64,000 nt of DNA, taken from contig CAZGKT010000003.1 of assembly GCA_964525605.1 (NCBI GenBank), positions 62,001 to 126,000 on the forward strand, in the 5' to 3' direction. Positions within the stretch are counted from its first letter, which is position 1. Each line of letters begins with the position of its first letter. Under the pieces are notes generated by a model. That model ran no database searches. It worked only from the letters and a program-made list of their open reading frames with translations, and had not been told where the DNA came from. The DNA comes from CAVTWJ01 sp964525605 (lineage in GTDB: Bacteria; Oederibacteriota; Muellerivitia; Muellerivitales; Muellerivitaceae). The translations under genes and the position numbers were made by a program. Below, piece by piece: positions 51,719 to 59,635 of this stretch.

Positions 51719-51734
51719 CGGCATACTCCTTGCT
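51719..51734 (+). promoter_or_regulatory. Sigma-54 promoter core for the GlsB/YeaQ gene
   Basis: CGGCATACTCCTTGCT: GG 51720-51721, N10, GC 51732-51733. Confidence 0.78.
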
Positions 51735-51806
51735 CTAAACAAGGAAGTGGTTAGGATTCGTGGAATCGAGGGATCAAAACCATCAATTTCTTCGGGAGAG
51801 TGAAAA

Positions 51807-52082
51807 ATGATTGATTGGCATGGGTATCACGGTGTGGTTTGGTTCTTAATGGTGGGCGGCCTGGCGGGTTGGTTGGCCAGTGTGGTGGTGACGGGCGGGG
51901 GCATGGGAATCCTGGCGGATATCGCCGTGGGCGTGGCCGGGGCCGTATTGGGCGGGTTTTTGGCCAACTCCCTCAACTGGTACGTCTATGGTTTTTGGGG
52001 AGTGCTCGGCGTTTCCTTTTTGGGTGCCCTGATCCTTCTCGCTTTGTTCCGTGGGTTTTCCGGCCGGAGACAAAGAGCGTAA
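51807..52082 (+). CDS. GlsB/YeaQ/YmgE family membrane protein
   Basis: 91 aa. Three hydrophobic segments with the family signature: WFLMVGGLAGWLASVVVTGGGMGILADIAVGVAGAVLGGFLA (in parts, Gly-rich with short loops) and GVLGVSFLGALILLALFR. These small stress-induced membrane proteins (also called transglycosylase-associated) have unknown function. Start ATG 51807 follows GGGAGAG. It has its own sigma-54 core and a terminator at 52122. Confidence 0.85.
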   Translation: MIDWHGYHGVVWFLMVGGLAGWLASVVVTGGGMGILADIAVGVAGAVLGGFLANSLNWYVYGFWGVLGVSFLGALILLALFRGFSGRRQRA

Positions 52083-52121
52083 AGAGATTCGGATAAGCCA
52101 TTCAGCATAGGGATGAAATGC

Positions 52122-52156
52122 GAAGCCGCTCCCAGGCAGGGAACGGCTTTTTCTTT
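52122..52156 (+). terminator. Rho-independent terminator
   Basis: AGCCGCTCCC (52124-52133) and GGGAACGGCT (52139-52148), one mismatch, then TTTTTC. Confidence 0.8.
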
Positions 52157-52243
52157 CCGAAAACAAAACCGGGAACACTCGAAATGCAGTGACTTCCCAT
52201 TGTGAACAGGGTTCGAAATAAAAGAGTTTCCCGGGAGGGTGTC

Positions 52244-52885
52244 ATGAAACGATGGATTTTAATCTTGTCGGGGATCCTCGGGGTAGGTGGGTTGCTCTGG
52301 GTCGCATCCGATCATCTGAAGAACTCGAAGGCAGAGACCGCTCAAGCCAAACCCGATTTTATGGCCGGCAGTCAGCTTTGGATCGAAGGTAATTCTTCCC
52401 TGAAACGATACTCCCTCACTCTGGATAACTTTTCGGCCAAAAGCGATTTGAATACTTCCGATTCATCGATGGAAACCCTGCTGGCTTTGATCCTCAACCG
52501 TCAGAGTCACAAGCTTATCGTGACCTTGCCGGTCAAAGGCCTGAAGTCGGGCGATTCCCGCATGGATTCCATTGCCTATGGGAAACTGAAGGCTGAGGAA
52601 TTTCCTGACATAGTTTTTAAGCTGGAAAATTATGTGGTGAAACCCTTTCCGGGAAGTCTCTTCAACTACGCTCTCTTAGTCACGGGAACGTTGACCATCG
52701 CCGGGGTGGAACGGGAAGTGGTTTTGGAACCCATAATGGTCCTGGGGAAGGACGGTATCAACCTTTATGGTAGCCAAGATGTTTTCCAAAAAGATTTTGG
52801 CATCACGCCCTATAGCCTGGCCGTAGTGGTGACCACCGATAACAAGATCGTGGTTCATTATCTGATCCATTTGGCCTTGACTTAA
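52244..52885 (+). CDS. YceI-like periplasmic protein
   Basis: 213 aa from ATG 52244 (CGGGAGGG upstream); an earlier GTG at 52202 lacks an RBS. N-terminal hydrophobic signal KRWILILSGILGVGGLLWVA. YceI-type lipocalin features: LWIEGNSSLKRYSLTLDNFSAK, LIVTLPVKGLKSGDSRMDSIAYGKLKAEEFPDIVFKLE (in parts), TGTLTIAGVEREVVLEPIM. The family binds isoprenoid or fatty acid in the periplasm. It begins 4 nt before the next gene's start region and may be coupled with it. Confidence 0.83.
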   Translation: MKRWILILSGILGVGGLLWVASDHLKNSKAETAQAKPDFMAGSQLWIEGNSSLKRYSLTLDNFSAKSDLNTSDSSMETLLALILNRQSHKLIVTLPVKGLKSGDSRMDSIAYGKLKAEEFPDIVFKLENYVVKPFPGSLFNYALLVTGTLTIAGVEREVVLEPIMVLGKDGINLYGSQDVFQKDFGITPYSLAVVVTTDNKIVVHYLIHLALT

Positions 52886-52889
52886 AAAC

Positions 52890-54092
52890 GTGTTGAAACC
52901 TAAACGATTCTCCGCTGTCGCCGGAAACCGCCGTCCCTGGGGTAGGGAGAAGCTTTATTTTAAAGGCGACGATTTTTACAGGGATGTATTAAAAGCCATC
53001 CGCGGGGCCAAGCGCGAAGTGGATTTCGAGGTTTATATTTACGAAAAGGGGGTCTTGGCGAACCGGGTGGCCGACGCCCTGATCCAAGCGGCCAAAAGGG
53101 GAGTTCAGGTCCGCCTTTTAGTGGATGGGATCGGATCGCCAGATTGCGAGTCCGACTACGGTCGGAGGTTTTCCGAGGGCGGGGTTCAATTCAGGGTATA
53201 CCGGCTTTTCCCAAACGTTTTTAACCTTTTCAGGCGTTTATTTGGTTCCCTCTTCAATACCCAATCGGCCCACCGATTAAGAAGTTTGCGGTTCCGTTTG
53301 AATCGCCGGAACCATCGGAAACTGGTCATGGTGGACCGGACCCGCGTCTGGCTGGGGGGATTCAATGTATCGGATCAGCACTTGGAGTCGGTCTCCGGGA
53401 AAAAAGCCTGGAGGGATACGGGGCTCGGCCTAGCGGAAGTTAAAGACGAAGCGTTTCGATGGGCTTTTGAGACGGCCTGGCACGACCGGTATCATCGACG
53501 CCAATGGAAGGTTTTTCGGAACGGCTTGGCCGCCTGGTTATCCCGGAAGGCCGCCAGCCCCGTTCAAATCAACGCCACTCGCAGGCTTCGAAGCCGTTTC
53601 CACCGGGAAATGATCAAGCGGTTGGGGTCGGTCCAACGGCGGATTTGGGTCACGACGCCCTATTTTGTGCCCACCCTCCCCCTGTTGCGTTGTCTCCTCC
53701 ATGCCGCCTTGCAGGGCCGAGATGTGCGGCTGGTGCTTCCCGAAAAATCCGATGTGCCCTTCGTTCGATGGGCTTCGATGGCTTTTTTCTATCCCCTTTT
53801 AAACGCGGGTTGCCGGATCTTCGAATACCACACGAGCATCCTGCACGCCAAAACCCTTGTGGTGGATGATTGGGCGCTGGTGGGATCGAGCAATTTCAAC
53901 CACCGAAGCTTCCTGTTCGACCTGGAAGTGGATGTGATCCTTCAGAGGCCCAGATCCCTTCGATCCTTGGAAAGACAGTATGGGTTCGACTTCAAGCGAA
54001 GCCGTGAAATCCTCACTTCCGATTTGAAAATCCGCCCGTTTCGGGAACGATTCTTCACATGGCTTTTTTTCCGGTTTCGCCATTGGATTTAA
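52890..54092 (+). CDS. Phospholipase D / cardiolipin synthase family protein
   Basis: 400 aa from GTG 52890, with two HKD motifs: NHRKLVMVDRTRVWLGGFN at about residue 141 and LHAKTLVVDDWALVGSSNFN at about 318, both with H-x-K-x4-D. It lacks N-terminal membrane helices, as in ClsB-type synthases, and is probably a peripheral membrane enzyme making cardiolipin or another phospholipid by transphosphatidylation; a nuclease is less likely because FNHRS follows the second motif. It starts only 4 nt after YceI. Confidence 0.87.
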   Translation: MLKPKRFSAVAGNRRPWGREKLYFKGDDFYRDVLKAIRGAKREVDFEVYIYEKGVLANRVADALIQAAKRGVQVRLLVDGIGSPDCESDYGRRFSEGGVQFRVYRLFPNVFNLFRRLFGSLFNTQSAHRLRSLRFRLNRRNHRKLVMVDRTRVWLGGFNVSDQHLESVSGKKAWRDTGLGLAEVKDEAFRWAFETAWHDRYHRRQWKVFRNGLAAWLSRKAASPVQINATRRLRSRFHREMIKRLGSVQRRIWVTTPYFVPTLPLLRCLLHAALQGRDVRLVLPEKSDVPFVRWASMAFFYPLLNAGCRIFEYHTSILHAKTLVVDDWALVGSSNFNHRSFLFDLEVDVILQRPRSLRSLERQYGFDFKRSREILTSDLKIRPFRERFFTWLFFRFRHWI

Positions 54093-54125
54093 AAAAACCG
54101 CGATCCAACGGATCGTGGAAAAGTT

Positions 54126-54138
54126 CGATCAAAATGAT
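54126..54138. promoter_or_regulatory. Enhancer-like half-site
   Basis: CGATCAAAATGAT matches one arm of the recurring inverted repeat. A weak core GC-N10-GC (GCTTGTTTCTTTGC, 54218-54231) is located about 75 bp downstream, so a degenerate sigma-54 promoter for the 54340 gene is possible. Confidence 0.3.
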
Positions 54139-54339
54139 TTCGAGTTTAAAGATATGAATCACATTGATAGGGCGATGGTCGTCGATAGGGACGGGAAGGT
54201 TAATCTTTTTATCCCGCGCTTGTTTCTTTGCGGACCGAATCCGATAGTGAAGATGCGGAAGAAATTTCATCCGCGCGATTTTAATAAATATTTCCCGCAG
54301 TGCGGGTCTCCGTTGAATCGGAAAAAGGAAAAAAGAACA

Positions 54340-54738
54340 ATGAAGAATCTTCTGAGGGTGTGGATGGGACTGCTGTTTATTTCGGCGACGGGAATGCTCA
54401 GGGCCGACGATGCGGCTCTCCAGACGGACAAAAATCAGGAACAGCACAAGGTCGACGTGGATCAGCACAACCTGAATACCTCCAATGACAAATTGAACGC
54501 GGACCAATCCGCCATCAACGGACACAACGACACGATCAGCGGAGATAAAAAAGAAATCAAAAAAGACTCCGTGTCTTTGAAAAAGCAGCGCGCCCGCAGG
54601 GCCAGGAGGCTCGCGGCCTTGAAGAAGGAACGGGATAAAAACCGAAAAATGACCAAAAGTTTGGACGACAGCAAACAAAACCTGAAGCAAACGGACGAAA
54701 AGATTGAGGACAAAAAACAGGATGCGGCGGCGAAGTAA
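54340..54738 (+). CDS. Exported coiled-coil protein (132 aa)
   Basis: 132 aa from ATG 54340 (AAAGGAAAA upstream). Signal peptide KNLLRVWMGLLFISATGMLRA, then DDAALQTDKNQEQHKVDVDQHNLNTSNDKLNADQSAINGHND (in parts) with near-periodic polar repeats, and a Lys/Arg-rich second half (KKDSVSLKKQRARRARRLAALKKE) that should form a coiled coil. No family is recognised. The long open frame upstream is ruled out by the signal and RBS. It ends before a terminator at 54765. Confidence 0.7.
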   Translation: MKNLLRVWMGLLFISATGMLRADDAALQTDKNQEQHKVDVDQHNLNTSNDKLNADQSAINGHNDTISGDKKEIKKDSVSLKKQRARRARRLAALKKERDKNRKMTKSLDDSKQNLKQTDEKIEDKKQDAAAK

Positions 54739-54764
54739 TTTAAATCTCCTACACATTGTCTTTC

Positions 54765-54801
54765 TAGGGCGGGTGCTCAGGACACCCGCCCTATTTTTTT
54801 G
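54765..54801 (+). terminator. Rho-independent terminator
   Basis: AGGGCGGGTG (54766-54775) and CACCCGCCCT (54783-54792), followed by ATTTTTTT. Confidence 0.88.
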
Positions 54802-54852
54802 AACGAAGGCATTTCCCCATTTTTGGGGGTGGATGAAGAAAGGGCCAAACCC

Positions 54853-55932
54853 ATGATTAAAACTCTCCTATTGTTTGCGGTCCTTTGGGGTGCAGCCGCT
54901 CCTTGTTTCGCCGGCGACATGGACGTCATCGTTTTGGATTGCACCAATTCGACCGTCGCCTCGGATTTAACCGGCAAACTTCCCGCGGTCTACCAGGGGG
55001 GCGATGATTTTGACGCCGCCGGGTTTACTGGAAACGGGGAGATCACCCAAAAAGAATTTGGGGAACTCACCAAGACTACACTCAAAAAGCCCAAGGGCAC
55101 GGTCCGGCTCATAATCACAAAAGGCGACACGGTGGCGATCTATGTCGTCACTTCGATCCCGATGCAAACCTTCAACCAGGCCGTGGCCCTCCCCGACGCG
55201 CCGCTCCAGTGGGTGGCCGATCCCATGACGTTAGTGTCCTCCCCTTCTTCCAGCGATTCAGGCCCCGTGACCTCGGTGAGCGGGCCTCTCACGCTCTCCA
55301 TCTTGAGAACCGCCCGGTTTCTTCTCAAAGAAATGCAAAGGCCCGCCGCACTGGAGTCAGGGGGGATCCCGAAGGCTTCCTCCTTGTTCGGAGTCACTTT
55401 CAAGGAAGCGGGACCTTCCAAGCTTCCCGCGGAAGAGAAACCGCCAACTGAAAAGATTTACTACTATTACTTGGAAAAATATAAATTAAAATTCGAGCAC
55501 AGCCTGTTGACCCTTTCCTTTGAGGATCAAAAAGCGAACCAATTAAATGTCGAGACGATTATGACGGGAAAGGCCGAGAATTGGTTCCTGATGGCGGGCG
55601 GGCCACTCGCCGCTTACAATTTCAACACGAACAATTTCGGGAATAATCCCACGGGCCTTTATGTCGGATTGAATTGGACTCCAAACGATATTTTTGACCC
55701 GGGTATGCGGCTTTTGATTGTGAACCTTTTGGATGTGAATACATCCAACCCATCTTCCGCGATCGGTTTGGTGGGGTTGGGGATGGGCTTTCCGAAGATG
55801 GACTCGTTTATTCCCCTTTCAACCCTGTCGGTGACGGAGACGTTGGTTTACAATTTGAACAGCTCAAACTTCCAATTGCTGACCATGTTCAATTACGATG
55901 TGACGGATCTTTTGCAGTTCCTGAAATTATAG
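54853..55932 (+). CDS. Exported protein of unknown function (359 aa)
   Basis: 359 aa from ATG 54853 (AAAGGG 9 nt upstream). Signal peptide IKTLLLFAVLWGAAAPCFA. The mature protein starts GDMDVIVLDCTNSTVASDL; the C-terminal third (WFLMAGGPLAAYNFNTNN, YVGLNWTPNDIFDPG, VNLLDVNTSNPSSAIGLVGLGMGF) alternates in the way of outer-membrane beta strands. No family recognised. It lies 13 nt before the metallophosphoesterase gene and is probably in its operon. Confidence 0.72.
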   Translation: MIKTLLLFAVLWGAAAPCFAGDMDVIVLDCTNSTVASDLTGKLPAVYQGGDDFDAAGFTGNGEITQKEFGELTKTTLKKPKGTVRLIITKGDTVAIYVVTSIPMQTFNQAVALPDAPLQWVADPMTLVSSPSSSDSGPVTSVSGPLTLSILRTARFLLKEMQRPAALESGGIPKASSLFGVTFKEAGPSKLPAEEKPPTEKIYYYYLEKYKLKFEHSLLTLSFEDQKANQLNVETIMTGKAENWFLMAGGPLAAYNFNTNNFGNNPTGLYVGLNWTPNDIFDPGMRLLIVNLLDVNTSNPSSAIGLVGLGMGFPKMDSFIPLSTLSVTETLVYNLNSSNFQLLTMFNYDVTDLLQFLKL

Positions 55933-55945
55933 ACGGGGGGCTTTT

Positions 55946-57115
55946 TTGGCAAGACGCCGCACGGTTCTCATCCTCAACCTGGTATTCAGCATATTTTTCC
56001 TTCTCAACGCTGCCGCAATCCTCTCGGGTCTGACCCTTTACCCCCGGCATTGGCATGTGGTTCTATTGGGTGCGGTTTTCGGCAACCTTCTCTGGCTTCT
56101 TTTTCCCATGATCCTGAGAGGCCATTCTTCCCCCTCTTTCAGGATTTTTAGGGCGTTTTTGGGGCCCGTTTGGGTTCTTTGGAATTTTTTCATCATGCTC
56201 AACACCCTTTTTCTTCTCCTGATGGGGTTGATCTGGCTCCTGACCCTGGAATGGGGCGGCCATCCCTTTTGGTCTTTCGCGCAGGTACCCTACAACGTCT
56301 TTTTGGGGGTGATCGGGTTCATTCTTATCGAAGGTTATATCCAGAACATTCTCACATTGAAGGTGGAACGTGTTCAGGTTCCCATCCCCCATCTGCCGGA
56401 AGCGTTCAACGGTTTCAAGATCGCCATGATATCGGATCTGCACGTAGGGCTCTTTTCAAGGCTTTCCCGTTTGCGGCAGTTTTCGCGGGCCGCCCTTGCG
56501 GAAAACCCCGACCTCTTCGTGGTTTGCGGGGATATCACCGACGACGATCCTTACTATATTCCCAAGTTTCTGAAGGGGATGGACCCCCTTCCCGAAACGC
56601 TTCCCCAATTCGGGATCCTGGGAAACCACGACATTTACGCGGACCCGGTGAAGACCCTGGAGGCCCTTCAGGGAAGCCGCGTTCGGATGCTGGTGAACGA
56701 GGGGTTGGTCCTTCATCGGGGCGATTCTTCCCTCTGGCTGGCGGGGGTGGGCGATCAAGGGGCCCGGCCCATCAATCACGCCGGCGACTTTTCACCCGAC
56801 TTTGATAGGGCCCTTCAAGATAAACCCGCCGGCTTGGTGACGGTACTCCTGGCCCACCAGCCCCAGGGTTTCCGGGAATCCAAGAAACGGGGAGTGGAAC
56901 TGACTCTCAGCGGCCATACGCACGGGGGACAATTCGGGTTCAAGGCCTTGAAATGGTCCCTGGCCAAACCCCTGTTGAAATACGACATGGGCCTGTTTCA
57001 CGAGGAGAATTGCCGACTCTACGTGACGCCTGGAACCGGCTATTGGGTCCTGCCCGTCAGGTTTGGCCTTTCCCCTGAAGTCAGCCTGATCGAACTGGTC
57101 CCCGAGAAACTGTAA
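55946..57115 (+). CDS. Membrane-anchored metallophosphoesterase (YkuE-like)
   Basis: 389 aa from TTG 55946 (GGGGGG upstream). The N-terminus holds about four membrane helices; the C-terminal two-thirds is a calcineurin-like phosphoesterase: KIAMISDLHVGLF (D-x-H), VVCGDITDDDP (GD), GILGNHDIYADP (GNHD), LLAHQPQGFR, and LSGHTHGGQFG (GHTH). The metal-site residues are all present. YkuE-type enzymes act on phosphorylated lipids or other substrates at the cytoplasmic membrane; the exact substrate is unknown. Downstream there is a 380-nt regulatory gap. Confidence 0.87.
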   Translation: MARRRTVLILNLVFSIFFLLNAAAILSGLTLYPRHWHVVLLGAVFGNLLWLLFPMILRGHSSPSFRIFRAFLGPVWVLWNFFIMLNTLFLLLMGLIWLLTLEWGGHPFWSFAQVPYNVFLGVIGFILIEGYIQNILTLKVERVQVPIPHLPEAFNGFKIAMISDLHVGLFSRLSRLRQFSRAALAENPDLFVVCGDITDDDPYYIPKFLKGMDPLPETLPQFGILGNHDIYADPVKTLEALQGSRVRMLVNEGLVLHRGDSSLWLAGVGDQGARPINHAGDFSPDFDRALQDKPAGLVTVLLAHQPQGFRESKKRGVELTLSGHTHGGQFGFKALKWSLAKPLLKYDMGLFHEENCRLYVTPGTGYWVLPVRFGLSPEVSLIELVPEKL

Positions 57116-57126
57116 AACCAACATCC

Positions 57127-57225
57127 AACACGAAGTCACAAAGACACTAAGGATGGCAAAACAAAGTCGTATTTCTATGACATTTCAATAGCCTTACTTT
57201 TGGTGTTCTTTGTGTCTTCGAGGCG
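57127..57225. repeat. Imperfect inverted repeat CACGAAGTCACAAAGACAC / GTTCTTTGTGTCTTCG
   Basis: CACGAAGTCACAAAGACAC at about 57129-57147 and, inverted, GTTCTTTGTGTCTTCG at about 57204-57219. This kind of sequence is a dispersed element seen in many uncultured-bacteria genomes, from general familiarity, not searched. It lies right after the metallophosphoesterase stop. Confidence 0.4.
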
Positions 57226-57345
57226 TTGTCCCCCTTTGTTCCAAAGGAGCAAAGAAAAGCGGGACTATACCGACGTCCATAAAAGCTTTCATTGAAGGTC
57301 GGCATGTGTTGGAGTTTGTTTTTGTCGGATTTGAACAATAATCGG

Positions 57346-57381
57346 AAATCATATTGATAGTCCTTTGAATCATTTTGCCTC
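57346..57381. promoter_or_regulatory. Putative enhancer (UAS) inverted repeat
   Basis: AAATCATATTGAT (57346-57358) and ATCATTTTGCCTC (57369-57381), spacer 10 nt. It is centred about 110 bp upstream of the -24 GG at 57473 that serves the ubiquitin-like operon. Confidence 0.55.
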
Positions 57382-57471
57382 ACCTGAAACATCCCCGCCT
57401 TTTTGAAGACTCCGCTCCCATGAGATTCCCTTGCCCGTGAAGGATTTGAAACCTGATGCCGGTTACGGCCA

Positions 57472-57487
57472 GGGCATGATCCTTGCT
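57472..57487 (+). promoter_or_regulatory. Sigma-54 promoter core for the 57499-61453 cluster
   Basis: GGGCATGATCCTTGCT: GG 57473-57474, N10, GC 57485-57486. No terminator is seen between here and 61453, so the mini-gene, secreted protein and Ubl operon may share it. Confidence 0.78.
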
Positions 57488-57498
57488 TTAAAAGTGCC

Positions 57499-57675
57499 AT
57501 GCGAAAAGTGAATTTTAATCCGGGGAAATCGGAAAGTGCCAAGAAAGAACCGGGGAACCAGACCGAGGATCTGGAAGACAGGGAAGATCAAAAACCAAAA
57601 GAATCCCCGCCCGATCTCACTCCGGCCGAAAAGCTCAAAGAAAATGAAACCGTAACGGATAACTGGCTTTTTTAG
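57499..57675 (+). CDS. Small charged protein (58 aa) at the head of the cluster
   Basis: ATG 57499 to TAG 57675. The product is Lys/Glu/Asp/Pro-rich and starts RKVNFNPGKSESAKKEPG; it contains ESPPDLTPAEKLKE, resembling the SDLTP entry of the DUF2934-like segments in the ATPase tail, and ends DNWLF. ATG 57499 is only about 12 nt past the -12 element, so translation would be leaderless; GTG 57508 is an alternative. Whether it is translated or only a leader is not decided. Confidence 0.4.
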   Translation: MRKVNFNPGKSESAKKEPGNQTEDLEDREDQKPKESPPDLTPAEKLKENETVTDNWLF

Positions 57676-57710
57676 GAAAGCTGGTTTTCCAAAGACTCAA
57701 GGGAGAAACC

Positions 57711-58511
57711 ATGAAATCGTTGTATGTAAGCGTGATGAAGTTTACGGGAGCCTGTCTTCTGATGTTCTCTTTCTCATTTTTGATCGGAACGAAGATTCTG
57801 ATGGCTGAACCCACCCTTCTGCACCTGGATTTCCAGGATGGTCTGGGAGGCGCGGTCGCGGTCAAGCATGCCACCTTGGTTTTGGTGGTGGGGAACTACG
57901 TTGAAAAATTACCTCTGGCCCTTTCGGCCGATGGCGGGTTGGACCTGCCTCTGGACGCTTCCTGGCTGAGGGCCAATTGGCCCGGTGGGACGAGCCAGCT
58001 TAAAAACGTGGAACGGGCCTATATCTACCTCAAGGCCCCCGGTTACGCCTCAATCGTTTCGGACCCGATTCACTGGATGGGAACCGAGTCGGATGGAAAC
58101 GAGAAAAACGTGGTGATCTCCTTTCCGCGCGGAAAAACCGTCGGGATCACGAAAGGCGACAGCTTTTCCATGGTTGTGAACTTCCGTAAACCCTCCGACC
58201 GGTTCGTCAAGTTATCCGACGGAAATGGAAACCCCCTCACGGGCGTCCAGGTGAAATCCTTCGTTTATTGGTCCAAAACCGACAAGGGGAACCTGAACGG
58301 GGCCGATCCTCTGGGCGTGGGCATCAGCGATGAAAATGGAAAGGTTCCGTTGATCGATGGGGATTTTACCTACGCTTTGCAGGTGACCCACAAATCCTAT
58401 CCGGGCAATCCGGCAGGCACAGTGCTCGTCGTGAAGAAATTTGAAGAAAAAGAAATCGAAGCGCCGGTCGCCGTGCCTACGGATTCGCCGACCGTGATCG
58501 ATATGCAGTAA
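57711..58511 (+). CDS. Exported protein of unknown function (266 aa)
   Basis: 266 aa from ATG 57711 (AAGGGAGAAA upstream). Signal-like N-terminus FTGACLLMFSFSFLIGTKILMA. The body consists of beta-type segments (LHLDFQDGLGGAVAVKHATLVLVV, RAYIYLKAPGYASIVSDPIHW (in parts), VQVKSFVYWSKTDKG), suggesting a secreted Ig- or carboxypeptidase-regulatory-like fold, but I cannot name a family. It lies between the mini-gene and the Ubl gene, and shares their presumed transcript; any link with Ubl conjugation is guesswork. Confidence 0.7.
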   Translation: MKSLYVSVMKFTGACLLMFSFSFLIGTKILMAEPTLLHLDFQDGLGGAVAVKHATLVLVVGNYVEKLPLALSADGGLDLPLDASWLRANWPGGTSQLKNVERAYIYLKAPGYASIVSDPIHWMGTESDGNEKNVVISFPRGKTVGITKGDSFSMVVNFRKPSDRFVKLSDGNGNPLTGVQVKSFVYWSKTDKGNLNGADPLGVGISDENGKVPLIDGDFTYALQVTHKSYPGNPAGTVLVVKKFEEKEIEAPVAVPTDSPTVIDMQ

Positions 58512-58643
58512 TCGGCGGCGTCCTCTCGTCACCGAAAAGACCCTGGCTGAAGAACCGTTCAAGGCGTTAACGAGATTCTATGCTAAGCCGTTTCACCCTA
58601 GTTTTTCTCACCCTTAACCAGTTTCAAGAAAGAAGGACGAATC

Positions 58644-59150
58644 ATGACGAACAAAATGACCGAGTTGGACGAGATGATTTTAGTGGAAGGCCCCGGAATG
58701 ACCGAGGTCATCGAGGTGAAGGTAAAAACCGGCGCCCACCTGCAGGAAATCATTGTGGCCGTGGCCAAGGTCGGCAACTTTTCGCCGAAGGATGCCTATC
58801 TCTTCCTGGAAAATGAGAAGACCCCCTTGAATCCGGAGCATCTTTTGGACGAAAAGCATCCCCGCCATAAAGTCCATCACGTCCACACCCAGAAGGAAAT
58901 CGGAGTCGAAGTATTCTTCAACGGCCAGGAGCATAAGATGCATTTCTCGCCCGCGACCACCGTCAAAAAGGTACTGGCCTGGGCGGCCCATCAGTTCAAA
59001 ATTTCAGAACAGGACGCCACGGAGGTGTATTTATCCATCCATGGTTCCGCCGCGCCTATCAGCGGTACCGCCCATATCGGCCGTTTCGTGCCGCACGACA
59101 AGCACACGCTTTTGCTGGACATGATTACCCCCGTGAAAGTGAACGGATAA
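58644..59150 (+). CDS. Two-domain ubiquitin-like protein (Ubl) with C-terminal Gly
   Basis: 168 aa from ATG 58644 (AAAGGA upstream). The pattern DEMILVEGPGMTEVIEVKVKTG, LQEIIVAVAKVGNF, AYLFLENEKTPL suggests a first beta-grasp unit; after the hinge HPRHKVHHVHTQKEI, a second unit follows (VEVFFNGQEHKMHFSPATTVKKVL, VYLSIHGS, GRFVPHDKHTLLLDM). The chain stops right after TPVKVNG, leaving a free C-terminal Gly, as required for activation by an E1. The same about 160-residue module, also ending in Gly, recurs at the end of the 62177 product. The next genes encode an E2-fold protein, a JAB peptidase and an E1, which fixes the interpretation. The layout resembles described bacterial Bil (ISG15-like) anti-phage systems, from memory. 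Confidence 0.78.
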   Translation: MTNKMTELDEMILVEGPGMTEVIEVKVKTGAHLQEIIVAVAKVGNFSPKDAYLFLENEKTPLNPEHLLDEKHPRHKVHHVHTQKEIGVEVFFNGQEHKMHFSPATTVKKVLAWAAHQFKISEQDATEVYLSIHGSAAPISGTAHIGRFVPHDKHTLLLDMITPVKVNG

Positions 59151-59152
59151 CC

Positions 59153-59635
59153 ATGCCGGAAAAGGACCCGGCGCTCATCCGGGTGGAGGGGGATCTGGAC
59201 TCCCTCCCCTTTCGGGCCGGAATCCGCCGTGGTTTTTGGCAAGTCCAGTCTTTCACTTTTCCCGTTTTGTTCATGTTGGTCAGGGCGGAGGGCGACGACC
59301 GGATTGAGACCTGGTTTCGTTTTCGATTCGACCTCGATCGGTATCCGGGCCGGGCCCCTTCTTGCCGGCTTTGGGAAATGAATTCGGACGAGGAAATTCG
59401 AGAAGAAAACCGGCCGAGAAAAAAGAATCAGGACGGAAGTATGGAAATGTTCGACCCCTTCAAACCCTGGCAGGGAAGCCATATCTATCGGCCCTGGGAG
59501 CATGAAACCGGCCCCCATCTCGACGCGCAAAACAAGCATCCCCATTTGGCCTGGCACCCCGATAGGGAATTATCCTTCGTGCTAGAGGATCTTCATGAAC
59601 GGCTCAACCGGTACGTCCCCGCGGGAAACTCCTGA
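59153..59635 (+). CDS. E2-fold (UBC-like) protein lacking the usual active-site Cys
   Basis: 160 aa, 2 nt after the Ubl gene. The strand pair FRFRFDLDRYPGRAPSCRLW corresponds to the YPxxxP element of ubiquitin-conjugating enzymes; the helix ELSFVLEDLHERLNRY at the end fits the C-terminal E2 helix. The only Cys is Cys71, which sits in the strand after YPxxAP and not after an HPN-like motif (GSHIYRPWEHE is the nearest). So it may be an E2 with a displaced nucleophile, or a non-catalytic E2/RWD-type adaptor. Assignment rests on these patterns and on operon context. Confidence 0.6.
   Translation: MPEKDPALIRVEGDLDSLPFRAGIRRGFWQVQSFTFPVLFMLVRAEGDDRIETWFRFRFDLDRYPGRAPSCRLWEMNSDEEIREENRPRKKNQDGSMEMFDPFKPWQGSHIYRPWEHETGPHLDAQNKHPHLAWHPDRELSFVLEDLHERLNRYVPAGNS

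Noticed and set aside
54218..54231. GC-N10-GC core before the 54340 gene
   Set aside because: The -24 element lacks GG, so it is kept only as a note with the half-site at 54126.
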